The notes under the pieces were generated by a model. The model did not search any database, had not been told where the DNA came from, and worked only from the letters and a program-made list of their open reading frames with translations. A stretch of DNA of 64,000 nt from Armigeres subalbatus. Its lineage: Eukaryota; Arthropoda; Insecta; Diptera; Culicidae. The stretch covers positions 339,140,966 through 339,204,965 of the forward strand of contig NC_085140.1 in the NCBI RefSeq assembly GCF_024139115.2. The letters are read 5' to 3'. Below are positions 1 through 11,426 of the stretch, piece after piece. Positions within the stretch are counted from its first letter, which is position 1. Each line of letters starts with the position of its first letter. The position numbers were made by a program, and so were the translations under genes.

Positions 1-1240
1 AGAAAATGCTGCACAAGCGTTCTCCAACGTTTTAGCATACGTTATCGATCGATACGTTCTCAAACGATCGAGCAATACAAAGAACGGCCCCCTTGGCAAA
101 CACGTGCACTGAGAAGAATGAAATCTATGAAGCGAGCGGCTATGTTAAGCTCAATCACGACTACAAGTGAGCCAGTCAGGATTGCTATTCTCGATATCAG
201 CAAAATATTCAACGGAACTTAAAATCACATCCGAAACGTTTCTGGAGCTTCTACGTTTCTACAGCAAATAACACCCAGGAAATCTGTTCGTTTTTCTCGG
301 ATAAGTTTGCTAAGGTGTTTTGTAACGAGGAGCTCAGTGATTACGAAATTGAGCTCGCAATAAGTAACGTTCCACTCATGAGTCAAGCAATCGGTGCTAT
401 TGATATCGATGAAACGATGGAATCGGGAGCAGCTTCTCGGCTGAAATCGTCTTTCAATCCGGGACCTGGTGGATTTCCCTCAATTCTTTTGGAAAGACAC
501 GTCAATGATTTGATCCCTAGTAACATTTTGGTTTTATGCTGGTTTTATAACACTCTTGAAGAGTAAATTATGGTCTTCAAGAGCGTTTTAAAACTTGAAA
601 TGTTACTTGGGATTGTTCCTCTTCTACGTATCATTCGTGCGTCCATTGCCCATGGGATGTTTCCTTCCTGCTGGAAGACGGCGCGCATATGTTCCCAGAG
701 GTGATAAACGTGACGTCAACAACTATCGTGGAATTACATCCCTGTGTGCCGTCTCCAAGCTGTTTGAGTTGGTGGTTATGGAACCCCTACAGGCTCATTG
801 CAAGCAATCTTTATGTGACGACCAACACGGATTTTTTCAAGGACGTTCCACTACATCTAATTAGCTGTGCTCAACTTCATACATCACGGAGAGTATGGTA
901 AAACGCTTAAAAACTGACGTCGTTTACACTGACTCGTCTGCGACCTTCGATAAGGTGAATCACAAATTGCAATAGCAAAACTGGCAAGATTTGGAGTCAA
1001 TGGTGATTTGCTGCAATGGTTCCGCTCCTATCTTTCAGGGCGATAGCTTAAGGTTGCCATAGGAAATACTTTTGGATCTTCTTTCACCTCTACATCTGGA
1101 ATCCCCCAAGGAAGTCATTTCGGACCAGTCATATTTTTTGCTCTACTTTAACGATGTACATTTAGTGTTGAGAACTCCACGATTGTCCTTTGTAGACGAT
1201 CTCAAAATGTATGTAGAAATACGCAGGCAGGCAGGTTGAA
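1..1240 (+). pseudogene. CR1-clade (T1/Q-like) LINE reverse transcriptase remnant
   Basis: This is a broken ORF2 from a non-LTR retrotransposon; when intact it would copy element RNA at a nicked target. Conceptual translation across several frames reads LAYVIDRYVLKR near the left edge (linker after the endonuclease), then AASRLKSSFNPGPGGFPS (about 430-480), VNNYRGITSLCAVSKLFELV (about 715-775), DDQHGFFQGRSTTSN (about 820-860), a SYLSGR and GIPQGSHFGP-like stretch (about 1025-1125), and LSFVDD, the YADD-type catalytic motif, near 1190. Frameshifts and stops separate these blocks, so no protein is made. The same blocks occur at 56.7-58.2 kb at high similarity, so both copies belong to one family. 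This copy keeps the GIPQGS block that the other has lost. The 5' part lies outside the window. The thumb after the FVDD motif is not recognisable. Clade assignment is inferred from overall RT style. Confidence 0.8.
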
Positions 1241-3190
1241 TATTTCCTCAAACACTCCTAAGCACTTAGCTAACCACAAAAAGGCTTCAAAATTATACCC
1301 AACTGAACTGATACCACTTACTTAGGAACCAATTCGACCAAGCAAGCAATTTACCTTAAGGGTAAGGCCCAATGAGACACTTTTGAAAAATACCAGTGTT
1401 GATTCAAATCGCATAACTCGTCAACCTTCGAATGGGTGGTGGCCTAGGTTTTCAAATCCCGTTTATTGTTCTCAATCAATCTACAGAGGCCTAACGCTAG
1501 CTCGAAGGTGACGTCACCACTATTGGGTTTCTTTTCATAGGCTAATTTTTTAATCTTAAAGCTAAATTACAATAAAATCTCTGACCTTGACGTTCGTTGC
1601 ACTTTCCTTTACTCCTTGCTGAAACGGTTCTGCTTACGCCCAAAATCCTGGGGACAGCACATCCAACGACGACTTCGGCCACGTGGTCTTGTTCAGCATG
1701 CGCATGCAACCGTGCAGTATAATTCGCGCTTCTAGCAGGTGCACTACACCGCACGCCTTTGCACTCCGGGGCACTACAGGTGAGTTGGGTTCCTACTCGC
1801 ACAGCACACACGCGATGATATCGTTGCTTAGTGGAGAGTAAGCACACTTGGAAACGTCGGTGCCTTGCACTGTTCGTGCGATGTTCGTGCGATGGGTTCT
1901 CCGCGTAGTATGCAACCCTTTAGCAAGCTCTGTCTATGTAGTGGCTGCACAGGTAACGATGTCGCGTGACGGTGGGGAACTTTTGTGAGTGGAGAATTGA
2001 GCTCGCCATTTCCGGATTGGCAATGCTACGCCTCTACTCGCAAGCAAAGATGGCAAGAAGCAACAAGGTTACCGAATTTAAAACTTTTCATACATCTCGC
2101 CGGAGACACTGAAATCAATGAAAGTGCTCCCATCTATTGCACAAAAACTCAAGCATTTATACTAGTTTTGAAAGTTTTTGTTTATCGTGTATCGAGAATG
2201 TAAATATAAAAAAACACAAACGTCAGTTACACGGCAACACCATCTGTGTTTTTTGCTGTTTCTGCAACGAGATTGATTCGTGACTTCTGTTTAGACATAT
2301 TTTTCTGATAGCCTTTTACTTTTTTCTTTAAACTCTGTTCTCCTTCTCCACAATAACAAGTCGCTCCATAGAATTAATAACTCGTTACACATCCAATGCG
2401 TAATCATGATCATGGACCAAATGATTGTCGCGAGTTTTCCTTGTATTTCCGTTAGCTAGGTGTGTTTCTCGATCGATGTTCTCCAGCAACATCAATTTCG
2501 TTATCCTCATATTCGTGGCCTAGATCCATTGGAGTTGCTTCTCCGTTCGATGAAACATATATTTCCATCGGAGTCAATATTACTGCTGCAGGAATTACTG
2601 GGAAAAGCGATGGAGCTGCGAAATGCCTTAAGCTAAAAAGGATTTAATAGCTGGACATTGTTATCATTGTTCTTTATGATCGCGCCCTTCAGATTTATTT
2701 CTGTGATTTGTAAAGGCAAAATGCTTCGAGCAGATTTGACTGCTCTTATTGATACCCGGGTTTTGACAAAACTCGGTCCAGGGTCTCACATCCCTAAACA
2801 TAATTTAATATACGCACTTCATTAAATGAAAATAAGATTGGTAAATATCTTGCCAGTTCACTTTTAAAGAAACTGTTTTTGGCCATCGCTTTGTATGAGT
2901 TGTTTGCATGGTGCAATGGCTCAGCTATTTTTGTTTTATTTTATTGACATTTCTTCAAAAGATGATCGATGAAAATTAACAGTGTACTAGTTCGGTTTTT
3001 GTTCACTTGGGGCGCTTATAGTGTCTCCGTAAAATCATAGAAGTCGGGTATCTTGTTGCTTCTTGCCATCTTTGTCGCAAGGCTACTGGAGACTGAACTC
3101 GAAATTGTAAAGCACACAAAAAGCTGCTAGTGAGACTACTTTCAAAAATTAAAGCTAAATGGTCGCCTTACAAAAAAAAACCTGAAGGAA
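1241..3190. other. No gene recognised
   Basis: I see no coding signature, RNA gene or clear repeat boundary here. The minus-strand reading frame at 1542-1847 has no recognisable motif. A short direct duplication (GTTCGTGCGAT) occurs near 1865-1890. Confidence 0.5.
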
Positions 3191-3192
3191 CT

Positions 3193-3615
3193 GCTTTGAG
3201 CATTTTTCTTAGTTTAAGGAGCATTTTTTATTTGTTTATGGAGCATTTTATTCATCTTAAGGAGCATTTTTCTTAGTTTTCGGTTGAATAGGGTTACCAA
3301 GCCATACAATCAGCAGTAAACTCTAGGGGCTATACAATTGTGCATAAGATTCTAATTTATGATAGCCAATTTTAAGGTACCTTTTAAACTATTTTATAAT
3401 AATTCTTTTGTCAATATACTGCGCAATTATCATTAATTACATAGCAAATCTTTGCTTTTTAAGGAGCATTTTTAATTGTTTACGGTACATTTTTTCGTTT
3501 TTACGGTACGCTTTTCGAATGTTTACGGAGCATTTTATATATTTCAAGGTAATTTGTTAGATAATTTAAGGAAAAATGATCACTTTTTTAAGGAGCATTT
3601 TTCAATTTTTCAAGG
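3193..3615. repeat. AT-rich degenerate repeat built on AAGGAGCATTTTT
   Basis: The motif (a/t)AAGGAGCATTTTT, with variants such as TATGGAGCATTTT and TACGGTACATTTTT, recurs irregularly through this stretch, separated by AT-rich spacers. It looks like an old expanded minisatellite. It occupies two patches, about 3193-3280 and 3460-3615, split by sequence without the motif. Confidence 0.6.
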
Positions 3616-3780
3616 GTAATCATGAATCTTTCATGATGCATTTACTATTTTGCCGGATAAAATTCAAAATGGCTTCCCTGATCTAAATTTCAATCTGCAC
3701 GGCACTACGATTTTCAGAAATTACAATCTTTAAACTGCGGCATAAACTTTGGCTAAATTTTAACTGTCGAGTCTTTATTC

Positions 3781-3792
3781 GAACGAGTTAGG
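3781..3792. repeat. Target site duplication, left copy (12 bp)
   Basis: GAACGAGTTAGG sits immediately outside the T-run that is the complement of the poly(A) tail of the minus-strand I-group element. The same 12 bases recur at 9833-9844, just beyond its 5' end. Confidence 0.9.
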
Positions 3793-4178
3793 TTTTTTTT
3801 TTTTTTTTATCTTTCGTTTATTTGGAAGGCTCATTTGCTGTGAAGCGTTACGGAGCCGAAATCAAGTTTAACAAGACATTTCTAAATTCTTATACATAGT
3901 GTTAGTTTTGGGGAACCGAAAGACTCGCGGTTATTCGAGGTTAGGGAATACAATACAAAATAATAACTAAAATGATTTCAGGGTGCTTAAGTAATTACGA
4001 TGCTAATATTGACATTCCTCGCATTTTTACATATGTAACGGGACCAACAAACTTTTTTTTGGGAAATAACGACTAGAGGAATACATACGGAAGGGATTAA
4101 CGACAGACATTAAAATGTACAACAAGAGGAAGACTTTCGTAATGAGGTACGACAGACAAGGGAATGGGCAGACAATGA

Positions 4179-7100
4179 TTACAGTTTTACATCAGCAACT
4201 TTCAAAAATTGGTGGACCAGGGACATGTACTCGAGATCAAGGCCCGACAACACTTCCCTAATAGGCTTTGGTTGTTTTCCTCGGACCCGGAGATGTTCAG
4301 TTAGCGCAGATCTGGGGCCACGATGCTCCTCGCACGCCCACACGACATGATCGATGTCCTGATAATCCTCGCCGCAAACACAGAGATTTCCTTCCGAGAG
4401 CCCCACTCTGAAAAGATGTGCATTTAGAGTGTAGTGATTGGACATTAGACGACACATGGTTCGAATGAAGTCTCGTCCCATATTCAATTTTTTAACCATG
4501 AACGCTTCGACACCTGCGGGGCGAATTGAATACAGCCATCTACCCAACTCCCCATTTGTCCATTTCTGTTGCCAGCTGTTCAAGGTTTCCTGACGAACTA
4601 ATGTGAAAAATTCATCGAAGGTGATTTTCCGATCGTAAATATCACCTTCCATAGCGCCCACCTTAGCCAAAGAGTCCGCTTTCTCATTTCCAGGATCGAG
4701 CAATGAGAAGGGACCCAAGCCATGGTGATTGTGTAAGACCGTTGTGATAAGGCACTCAAAGCTTTCCGTATCCCATTTAGAAGATACGCTGAGTGCTTAA
4801 CCGGTTTCATTGACCGAACAGCCTCCAAGGAACTTAGACTGTCGGTGAAGATGAAAAAGTGGTCAGGAGGTAGGGATGCGATTTGCTCGAGTGAATAGTG
4901 TATAGCTGCTAGCTCAGCAGTATACACGGAACAAGGCTCTTTGAGCTTAAAGTAGGCGCTATGAAAAACGTTGAAAACACCGAAACCCGTGGAGTCATCA
5001 ATCAATCAATCACTGGCGTGCCCGTATTTGCTTGCAAATAATGGAGGTATGACCTCCGCACACAGAAAGTCTGGTATTCCATGAACCTCCTGCTTCATGG
5101 ACAGATCAAAAGTAACAGAGGAACTGTAAGAGTCTAAGAAGTTAGCACGATTGGTATCTACCGAAGAAGGGCTTACCTCCAGCGTTATGTACCAGTGGTA
5201 AATACTCATGAATCGAGATTGAGGGTTTTGTTCGAGCAGCTTCTCGAAGTTATCAATGACCAATGGATTGAGAACCTCACAGCGGATGAGGAACCGGAGC
5301 GATAATTCCGCGAAACGATCTGTTAGTGGCAGTACTCCCGCAAGTACTTCCAAGCTCATTGTATGTGTCGAATTCATACATCCTAACGCGATACGGAGAC
5401 AGCGGTACTGAATCCTTTGAAGCTTCAGCATGTGTGTTTTAGCCACGGACTGGAAGCAGAAACTACCGTATTCGAGGACCGACAAAATGGTTGTTCTATA
5501 CAACGTCATAAGATCTTCGGGATGCGCTCCCCATGTTCCGGTTATTGATCGCATGAAGTTGATCCGTTTCTGGCATTTTTGTGTCAGATACACAATGTGC
5601 TTCCCGAAGGTACATTTCGAGTCGAACCAGACCCCGAGGTATTTAGAAGATATGCTATGAGTGATTGTCTTACCCATCAGTTGGAGCGGGAACTTTGCCG
5701 GCTTATGTTTTTTAGAAAAGACAACCATCTCAGTTTTCTCCGGAGAGAATTCGATACCCAGCTTCGTAGCCCAAGTAGACAAATTGTCCAAAGTATCTTG
5801 CAATGGTCCTTGAAGATCAACCGATGTTGGCCCCGAAACGGATACAACACAATCATCTGCAAGCTGTCTCAACGAGCAATTTGGCATGAGACATTCATCA
5901 ATGTCTCTGACGTAAAATTATAAAGAAGGGGCTCAAACATGAGCCCTGGGGAGACCCATGTAGCTAATTCGTGAAGTTGCCGAGTCACCATGAGAAAAAC
6001 TCATACGCTTCTCTGACAACAAATTGTACAAATAGTTGTTCAAAATTGGTGAAAGTCCACACTCGTGGAGTTTGTCAGATAAGACATCGACGCAAACTGA
6101 ATCAAAAGCCCCTTAATGTCCAAAAATATTGAGCCCATTTGCTCTTTTTAGCGAAAGTAAGCTGAATTTCTGAAGAAAGCAACGCAAGACAGTCGTTCGT
6201 TCCCTTGCCCCTGCGGAAACCAAATTGTGTATCTGACAACAAACTATTCGATTCAACCCATTTGTCTAGCCGGAAGAGAATCATCTTCTCCAACAGCTTC
6301 CGAAGACATGACAGCATCGCGATGGGGCGATACGAGTTACAATCCGACGCGGGTTTTCCGGGCTTCTGGATGGCTATCACCCTCACTTCCCTCAATCATC
6401 CGGAACAATGTTGCACTCAGTAACTGATTGAACAAGTTCAATAAGCGCCTCTTCGCGACGTCTGGGAGGTTTTGAGCAAATTGAACCTGATTCTATCCAT
6501 CCCTGGAGCGGAATTGTTACATGAAAGGAGAGCAAGTGAGAATTCAATCATCGAAAAGGGACGATCCATATCACCCCTGTCTGCAAAGCATCACATAGCT
6601 CTTGCCTCACCGGTACCGAATCCGGACAAACTTTCTTTGCGAAGTCAAGTATCCACCGCGACGAGCTTTCACGATCTTCGTTTACGGACGACGCGTTGCG
6701 CATTCTTCTCCCGACGGTCCACAGAGTTTTCATTGAAGTCTCGCGCGATAAACCTTCAACAAAAGTGCGCCAATATCCGCGCTTCTTCACTTTGACCAGT
6801 TTCTTGAACTGGATTTCGAGCGCAGTGTATCGTTTGTAAAGAACGATCGCCCCGTGTTTCGAAATTCTTTGAACGCGGCGGATTTCTCGCGATAAAGTTG
6901 CGTACACTCGATGTCCCACCACGGACTGTAGGGTTTCCTACGAACCGAAGCTCCTGGCACCGGCCGACGTTGTGCCTGAAGAGCGCTTTCAAGAATCAAC
7001 TGCGATAGAAACTTGTACTCTTCCCGCGGGGAAGTGCTTCTATCGACTGTATGCCATCGCTGATGGCGTCCGCATATTGCCCCAATCGATGTGCTTCGTG

Positions 7101-7778
7101 AGGTCATATGAAAGATCGATGGAAGCAGATTGCTTATGTCCATTGGAAATCGAAACTTCGATCGGCAAATGATCACTACCATGGGGATCTTGGACCACCT
7201 TCCAAGTACAGTCCAACGATAATGAGCTCGAACAAATGGAAAGATCTAGACGGCTATCTCTTGCTGGAGGAGCCACTCGTGTAACTTCTCCTGTATTCAA
7301 AATTGACATATTGAAGTCGTCGCAGAGGTCATATATCATTGATGAACGGTTGTCGTCGTACAGTTCCCCCCAGCCTATTCCGTGGGAGTTAAAATCCCCA
7401 GAAGCACCCTTGGCTCGGGCATAACCGAGCAGATGTGCGAGAGATCTCTTCGAGATATCGCGGTGTTTGGAGGAAGATATATCGAGGCAATACTGAGGTC
7501 TTTTCTTCGAATAGTCGCTTAACATGCGACAGTTTTGGTGCCAGATATCGGCGCAATATCGACTCTTTAGAATGAGAGCTGTTTTTGATTCCTAAAGCAC
7601 TCATCCATATCGATTTACCCGATTGCGGCGGATTATGTTGAAATCAGGCAAATGAAGGTTTACATCTGGTGTTAGCCAAGTTTCACATAAAGCAAAAGCT
7701 TCGCATTGTAATTTGTTAACTAAAAATTAAAAAAATATCTAATTTTGGAAGAATACTTCGACAGTTTCGACAGTTCAT
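4179..7778 (-). pseudogene. ORF2: endonuclease, reverse transcriptase, RNase H (decayed)
   Basis: Reading the minus strand from an ATG at 7776-7778 (MNCRNCRSILPKLD), the APE-type endonuclease follows in shifting frames: CEAFALCETWLTPDVN near 7690, GDFNSHGIGWGE near 7390, and the catalytic HGSDHLPIEV near 7165. A linker with SPWWDIECTQLYREK (about 6910) leads to the RT: SYRPIAMLSCLRKLLEKM (about 6320), FGFRRGKGTNDCLALL (about 6210), DIKGAFDSV (about 6110) and QLADDCVV, a variant of the YADD box, near 5860. RNase H follows with VYTAELAAIHYSLEQ, FTDSLSSLEAV and GNEKADSLAK (about 4950-4680), and a C-terminal stretch containing LCVCGEDYQDIDHVVWACEEH that could bind zinc. An in-frame TGA lies at 5006-5008 and frameshifts occur near 4690, 5900, 6500-7000 and 7530. 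The span of 1200 codons is normal for the family. Confidence 0.9.
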
Positions 7779-7797
7779 GTTACCCTTATTGACTAAG

Positions 7798-9229
7798 TTA
7801 GCCATCGTAGGATACAAATAACTTGAGAAGGGGCATTTTCGAAGACAGCTGCTTCAGGAGAGGAGTCAGAATAGGAAGAACAGTTTTGACCATGTTCTTC
7901 ACGGGGTCGGAAGCATCAAAGAAGTTGAGGATGAGCTCCACGATGCCAGAAAGTGTGAACATTGGGAGTTCTTCTGCTCGCTCTGTATGCTCTCTTTCTG
8001 GCTGAGAAATCGCAAAAAATGGGGTATCTGGGATTTTAGATGTTCCCGGAAGCGGTGGAAACTCTCGATCATCCCGATGTGAAACCACAAAAGTTGATCG
8101 TTTTTGAGTATTTCCTCCCGCTTTGAATTTGACCATGTTGGATTGGGGCTCACTTTGAGGCTGTTTTCTAGGCTTTTTCGAGGGTCGCTGGCTCTGTTTT
8201 ATTCTCTTCCTCGTTGAGCCATTGAAAACAAAGGGAACCCCATTTCCAACCTCGGAGTCAGAGCTACCTTGGTCGTCCAAAGGAAGAGACGAGTAGATGG
8301 TGTCAGAAACGAGTGGAGGAGCGGCCTTCCTCAACATTTCGGCGTAACTTCGCCGAGAACGTTGCTGAAGAGACCGCTTCTGGTGGATTCGCTGCTGTAT
8401 GTACGTTGGGCAAGCTTCAAGAGCATGTGGAGGGCTTTCGTTACAATAGACACATTTCGGTGCCGTCTTGCACGCTCCCTCCACATGCTTCTCTCCGCAT
8501 GATGCACAGCGAGGTTTATTGCAACAGTACTGAGCGGTGTGGCCCAGCTGCTTGCAATTAACACAATTCATCACCTTCGGTACATACAGCCGAACAGGTA
8601 GACGAAGTTTGCCAATCACTACGTAGTCAGGCAGTGCGGACCCGGAAAAAGTGACGCAGAAAGAGTCAGACGGGGAATAACTCCGCTTCTCTCCCTCCTG
8701 CGACACCGAATACATTTGTTTGCAATCCAGTATCGCAACAGGAGGCAAAGAAACGTTCTTGAAACGACCGAAACCTTGTTTCAAATCGTCGCATGTCATA
8801 CTTCCTCCGTCACCACCCCGCGATCTCACACACTGCTGACGGTAAATACACCCTATATTCGAGAGTGAAAAGTTCACAGGTGGCAATCTCGTTGGCCTGT
8901 TTGCGATCACTGACCGTGACACAACTGGACCCAACCATGTCAATGGTCGTGACAGACGAAAATCGCTTTTCCAGATCTTTGCTAATCTGGCTGATATTCA
9001 AACGTTTGCCTTTGGGTCGAAAGAAAACAACATACGGCCCACTAGAGTCGTGAGGGTAGACCTTGGGACGGGGGCTCGTAGAGGAAATTTTAGCGTTGCT
9101 GGTGTCCATTTCGTTTTGGTTTGGAACACCCGAATGCAACGAAACATCTGACATGGAATACGAAGTACCCCCGCCAACTTCGCCTTCGCGCATTGCGGAC
9201 ACGAAATGCGCCGCTGCAGCGAGGCACAA
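7798..9229 (-). pseudogene. ORF1: gag-like RNA-binding protein with zinc knuckles (one frameshift)
   Basis: ORF1 of the same element, expected to coat element RNA in the ribonucleoprotein. The N-terminal part reads MCLAAAAHFVSAMREGE from 9229, followed by GPYVVFFRPKGKRLNISQIS, a conserved RNA-binding region of mosquito I-like gags. A frameshift near 8820 moves the reading frame. The second part contains MNCVNCKQLGHTAQYCCNKPRC (about 8560-8500, C-x2-C-x4-H-x4-C), then CASCGEKHVEGAC and CVYCNESPPHALEAC, giving three zinc-knuckle-like units. A basic, proline-rich region and a hydrophobic C-terminus end at the TAA at 7798. ORF2 begins about 20 bp downstream in transcript sense. I chose the start at 9229 because the first conserved block follows it in frame. 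Confidence 0.85.
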
Positions 9230-9803
9230 TCTCTTTTAAAACTAAACAATTATCACAAGGGCAGAAAAAAAACACACACACACAAACAAAATAATGATTT
9301 GGGACAGAGGGGAAGACGAGTAAAAAGAAAGAAAAACTATTCCAATAAGATGGAGAAGAGGGGAACAATGAGAGGAGCTCAATTAAATACTTGCGTTCAC
9401 ACTGCTGTGTTGCCGGCTAACAGTTCTGGCAGCACACACTAGCTCGATGGACACTCGCCGGTGGTGCGGTCGAAGCGAACCACGCTATTGTTGGTGTTCT
9501 CGCCGCACCCAACACTGCAACTGGGTGGATGGATGGTGGCAGGACGGCGGCGTCTGTGTTGGTGGAGACGCACGATGGATGATGACTGTCGGCGTGGGAC
9601 GATGATGCCTGCGCCTGCGATGGACGCCGAATAAACTGCAAAGTTTTGCGTAGTTGCAAAACCAACGAAATGGCTACTTAACTGCTACAGCTAAGCACCA
9701 CTTCCACTCAAGCACTATGCTTCAAAACACTTTCGAAAAAAAAACACTACCTGTACTTTAGGAAAAAAACCGAATGAGAAGCAGACCGTACGCGGACTTA
9801 CAA

Positions 9804-9834
9804 ACGTCTCGCACGGATGCTCGACGTGGAATGA
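9804..9834 (-). promoter_or_regulatory. Possible internal LINE promoter: initiator plus DPE-like motif
   Basis: At the 5' end of the I-group element the minus strand reads TCATTC across the TSD/element junction, matching the arthropod initiator TCAKTY with the A at 9832, the first element base. AGACGT, matching the downstream promoter element consensus RGWYVT, lies at +24 to +29 (9809-9804). The textbook DPE position is +28, so spacing is off by four. Insect LINEs such as jockey and I are known to use TATA-less promoters of this design. Confidence 0.4.
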
Positions 9835-9844
9835 ACGAGTTAGG
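9833..9844. repeat. Target site duplication, right copy (12 bp)
   Basis: GAACGAGTTAGG, identical to 3781-3792. It directly abuts the 5' end of the I-group element. Confidence 0.9.
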
Positions 9845-10225
9845 TCTGCTTAAATTTTTCACCAATTTCAACCGTTGACGAATCGCACGAGAATAAAACG
9901 TAAGGCGAAAAATTAGTTTAATAAAAAACCCCAAAATATGCGTGGGTTGCACAACCGCTTTAGGTCAAGTGAACATTAACGCGGTTCCAAGAAAGCTGCG
10001 ACTTTTTTAAACCGTTTGTTGTAGCAATGCCAGAGAAAAATCAATGCAAACACCATGCATTGATCCCTGATGGTCACCTACTGGTCGTCCTGGAGTTCCG
10101 GAATATCCGGAATATGCCAGCTGGACTACTATTCCAGGAATTCGTTCGCTACGGTTCATCTTACTGGGAGCCTTGACCAGCCTTAAATGTTTATATGACC
10201 AGTGTTTTAATGTTTATATAAGATT

Positions 10226-10381
10226 TCTCGCTTAACTTTTCAAAAGGACCTAAGTAACATTTTTTCATGAATTAATTTGAATACAGCAATCAATAGCTTT
10301 CATGTTGTTATGTTGATTGCGCTATTCAAATTAATTCATGAAAAAAATGTTACTTAGGTCCTTTTGAAAAGTTAAGCGAGA
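10226..10381. repeat. Hairpin palindrome with arms of about 58 bp or more
   Basis: The left arm runs from TCTCGCTTAACTTTTCAAAA (10226) through TTCATGAATTAATTTGAATA. The right arm is its reverse complement, beginning at 10323, with one extra A in an A-run. The roughly 40-nt centre has a further inverted pair (GCAATCAA / TTGATTGC), so the stem may extend inward. The near-identity of the arms suggests a recent fold-back repeat. No protein is encoded. Confidence 0.85.
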
Positions 10382-10526
10382 TTTGTTCATCGTTTTTCAA
10401 TCTGTTTATCGAAAATGTTTTCATGTTGCAATGTTATTATAAAGGTCATTGTTTATTTTTTTTTTTTTGTAAATTAGTTTAAGATCATCATTGGGGTCAG
10501 ATAGACGACTAAAATAAAAAATCCCC

Positions 10527-11363
10527 CTAAAAAATTAGAAATTTCCCATAAAAAATTAGAAAATTGCCAATAGAGAAATCAGGGTAAGAGCAATTAATAA
10601 ATATAAAATTTCCACAAATAAAACAAAATTTCCATAAACAATTAAAAAATTTCCACAAAACAAAAATAAATAAGCACTTTTAAAAGCAAAAATTGCTAAA
10701 GAAGAATTTTCCATAAAAAAAATCAAAATGTTCCACAAAAAAAATACAAAAATTTCATATATAAATCAATATTAGCAATAAAAAATTAAAAAACTTTCCA
10801 CAAAATAAATATATTTTTTCCATAAAAAATTAAAAATTTTCCTCAAAATGATCAATAAGGAGCAATAAAAAAATAAGAAAATTTCCTTAAAGAAATATAA
10901 AAAAGCAATCAAAATGTTTTTTTTCCATAGATGACCCCTTCTTTAAAAGCGTTTAAAGTTCATGTTAGATATCATCAGCTTTATTGCTTTCTTGTATTTT
11001 TTAATGGAAATTTTCTTATTTTTTATTGCTCTTTATCGATTATTTTGTATAAATTTTTAATTTTTTATGGAAAGAAATAATTATTTTGTGGAAAATTTTG
11101 TAATTGTTTATTGCTAATATTGATTTTCTTATGGAAATTTTATACATTTTTTGTGGAACATTTTGATTTCTTCAAGGAAAATTCTTCTTTTATAATTGCT
11201 ATTTTTGCTTTTAAAAGTGTTTATTTATTTTTGTTTTGTGGAAAATTATGGAAATTTTGTTTCCTTTGTGGAAATTTTATATTTATTTGTTGCTCATACC
11301 CTGATTTCTTTATTGGCAATTTCCTAATTGTTTATGGAAAATTTCTAATTTGTTATGCCAGCT
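10527..11363. repeat. Long inverted repeat, two arms of about 390 bp around a 55-bp centre
   Basis: The left arm (10527-10918) is an AT-rich series of TTTCCAYAAAA-type units. The right arm (about 10973-11363) is its reverse complement end to end. Shared landmarks include AGAAATCAGGGTA(T/A)GAGCAA, GCACTTTTAAAAGCAAAAAT and ATCAATATTAGCAATAAA. The arms have diverged by small indels and substitutions. Opposite-strand reading frames in the two arms give nearly the same peptide, which confirms the symmetry. It is probably a fold-back element or an inverted duplication of a simple repeat. No coding function is likely. Confidence 0.85.
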
Positions 11364-11403
11364 TTTCTTACAATACTTGTTTGTGAGCTTACATTTTGTG
11401 TAT

Positions 11404-11426
11404 AAGAATCTAACAATTTCGCATAT
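11404..11426. repeat. Target site duplication, left copy (23 bp)
   Basis: A 23-bp sequence beginning AAGAATCTAACAATTTCG is repeated exactly at 11867-11889 and brackets the SINE. Confidence 0.95.

Larger units (their letters stand above)
3793..9832 (-). mobile_element. I-group non-LTR retrotransposon, structurally complete, 6.04 kb
   Basis: The element reads on the minus strand from 9832 to 3793. In order it has a 5' UTR of about 600 bp, a gag-like ORF1 with zinc knuckles, ORF2 with endonuclease, reverse transcriptase and RNase H, a 3' UTR of about 370 bp and a tail of 16 A residues (T-run at 3793-3808). A perfect 12-bp direct repeat brackets it, the mark of target-primed reverse transcription. 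The RNase H domain argues for the I-group (I, R1, LOA, Loner-like) rather than Jockey, CR1 or RTE. The exact clade is not certain. Both ORFs are damaged by frameshifts and at least one stop, so this copy cannot move by itself. The preserved TSD and complete 5' end suggest a moderately young insertion. Confidence 0.9.

Noticed and set aside
1542..1847. Cys-rich 101-codon minus-strand frame
   Set aside because: No zinc-finger spacing or family resemblance; overlaps sequence with no other support.
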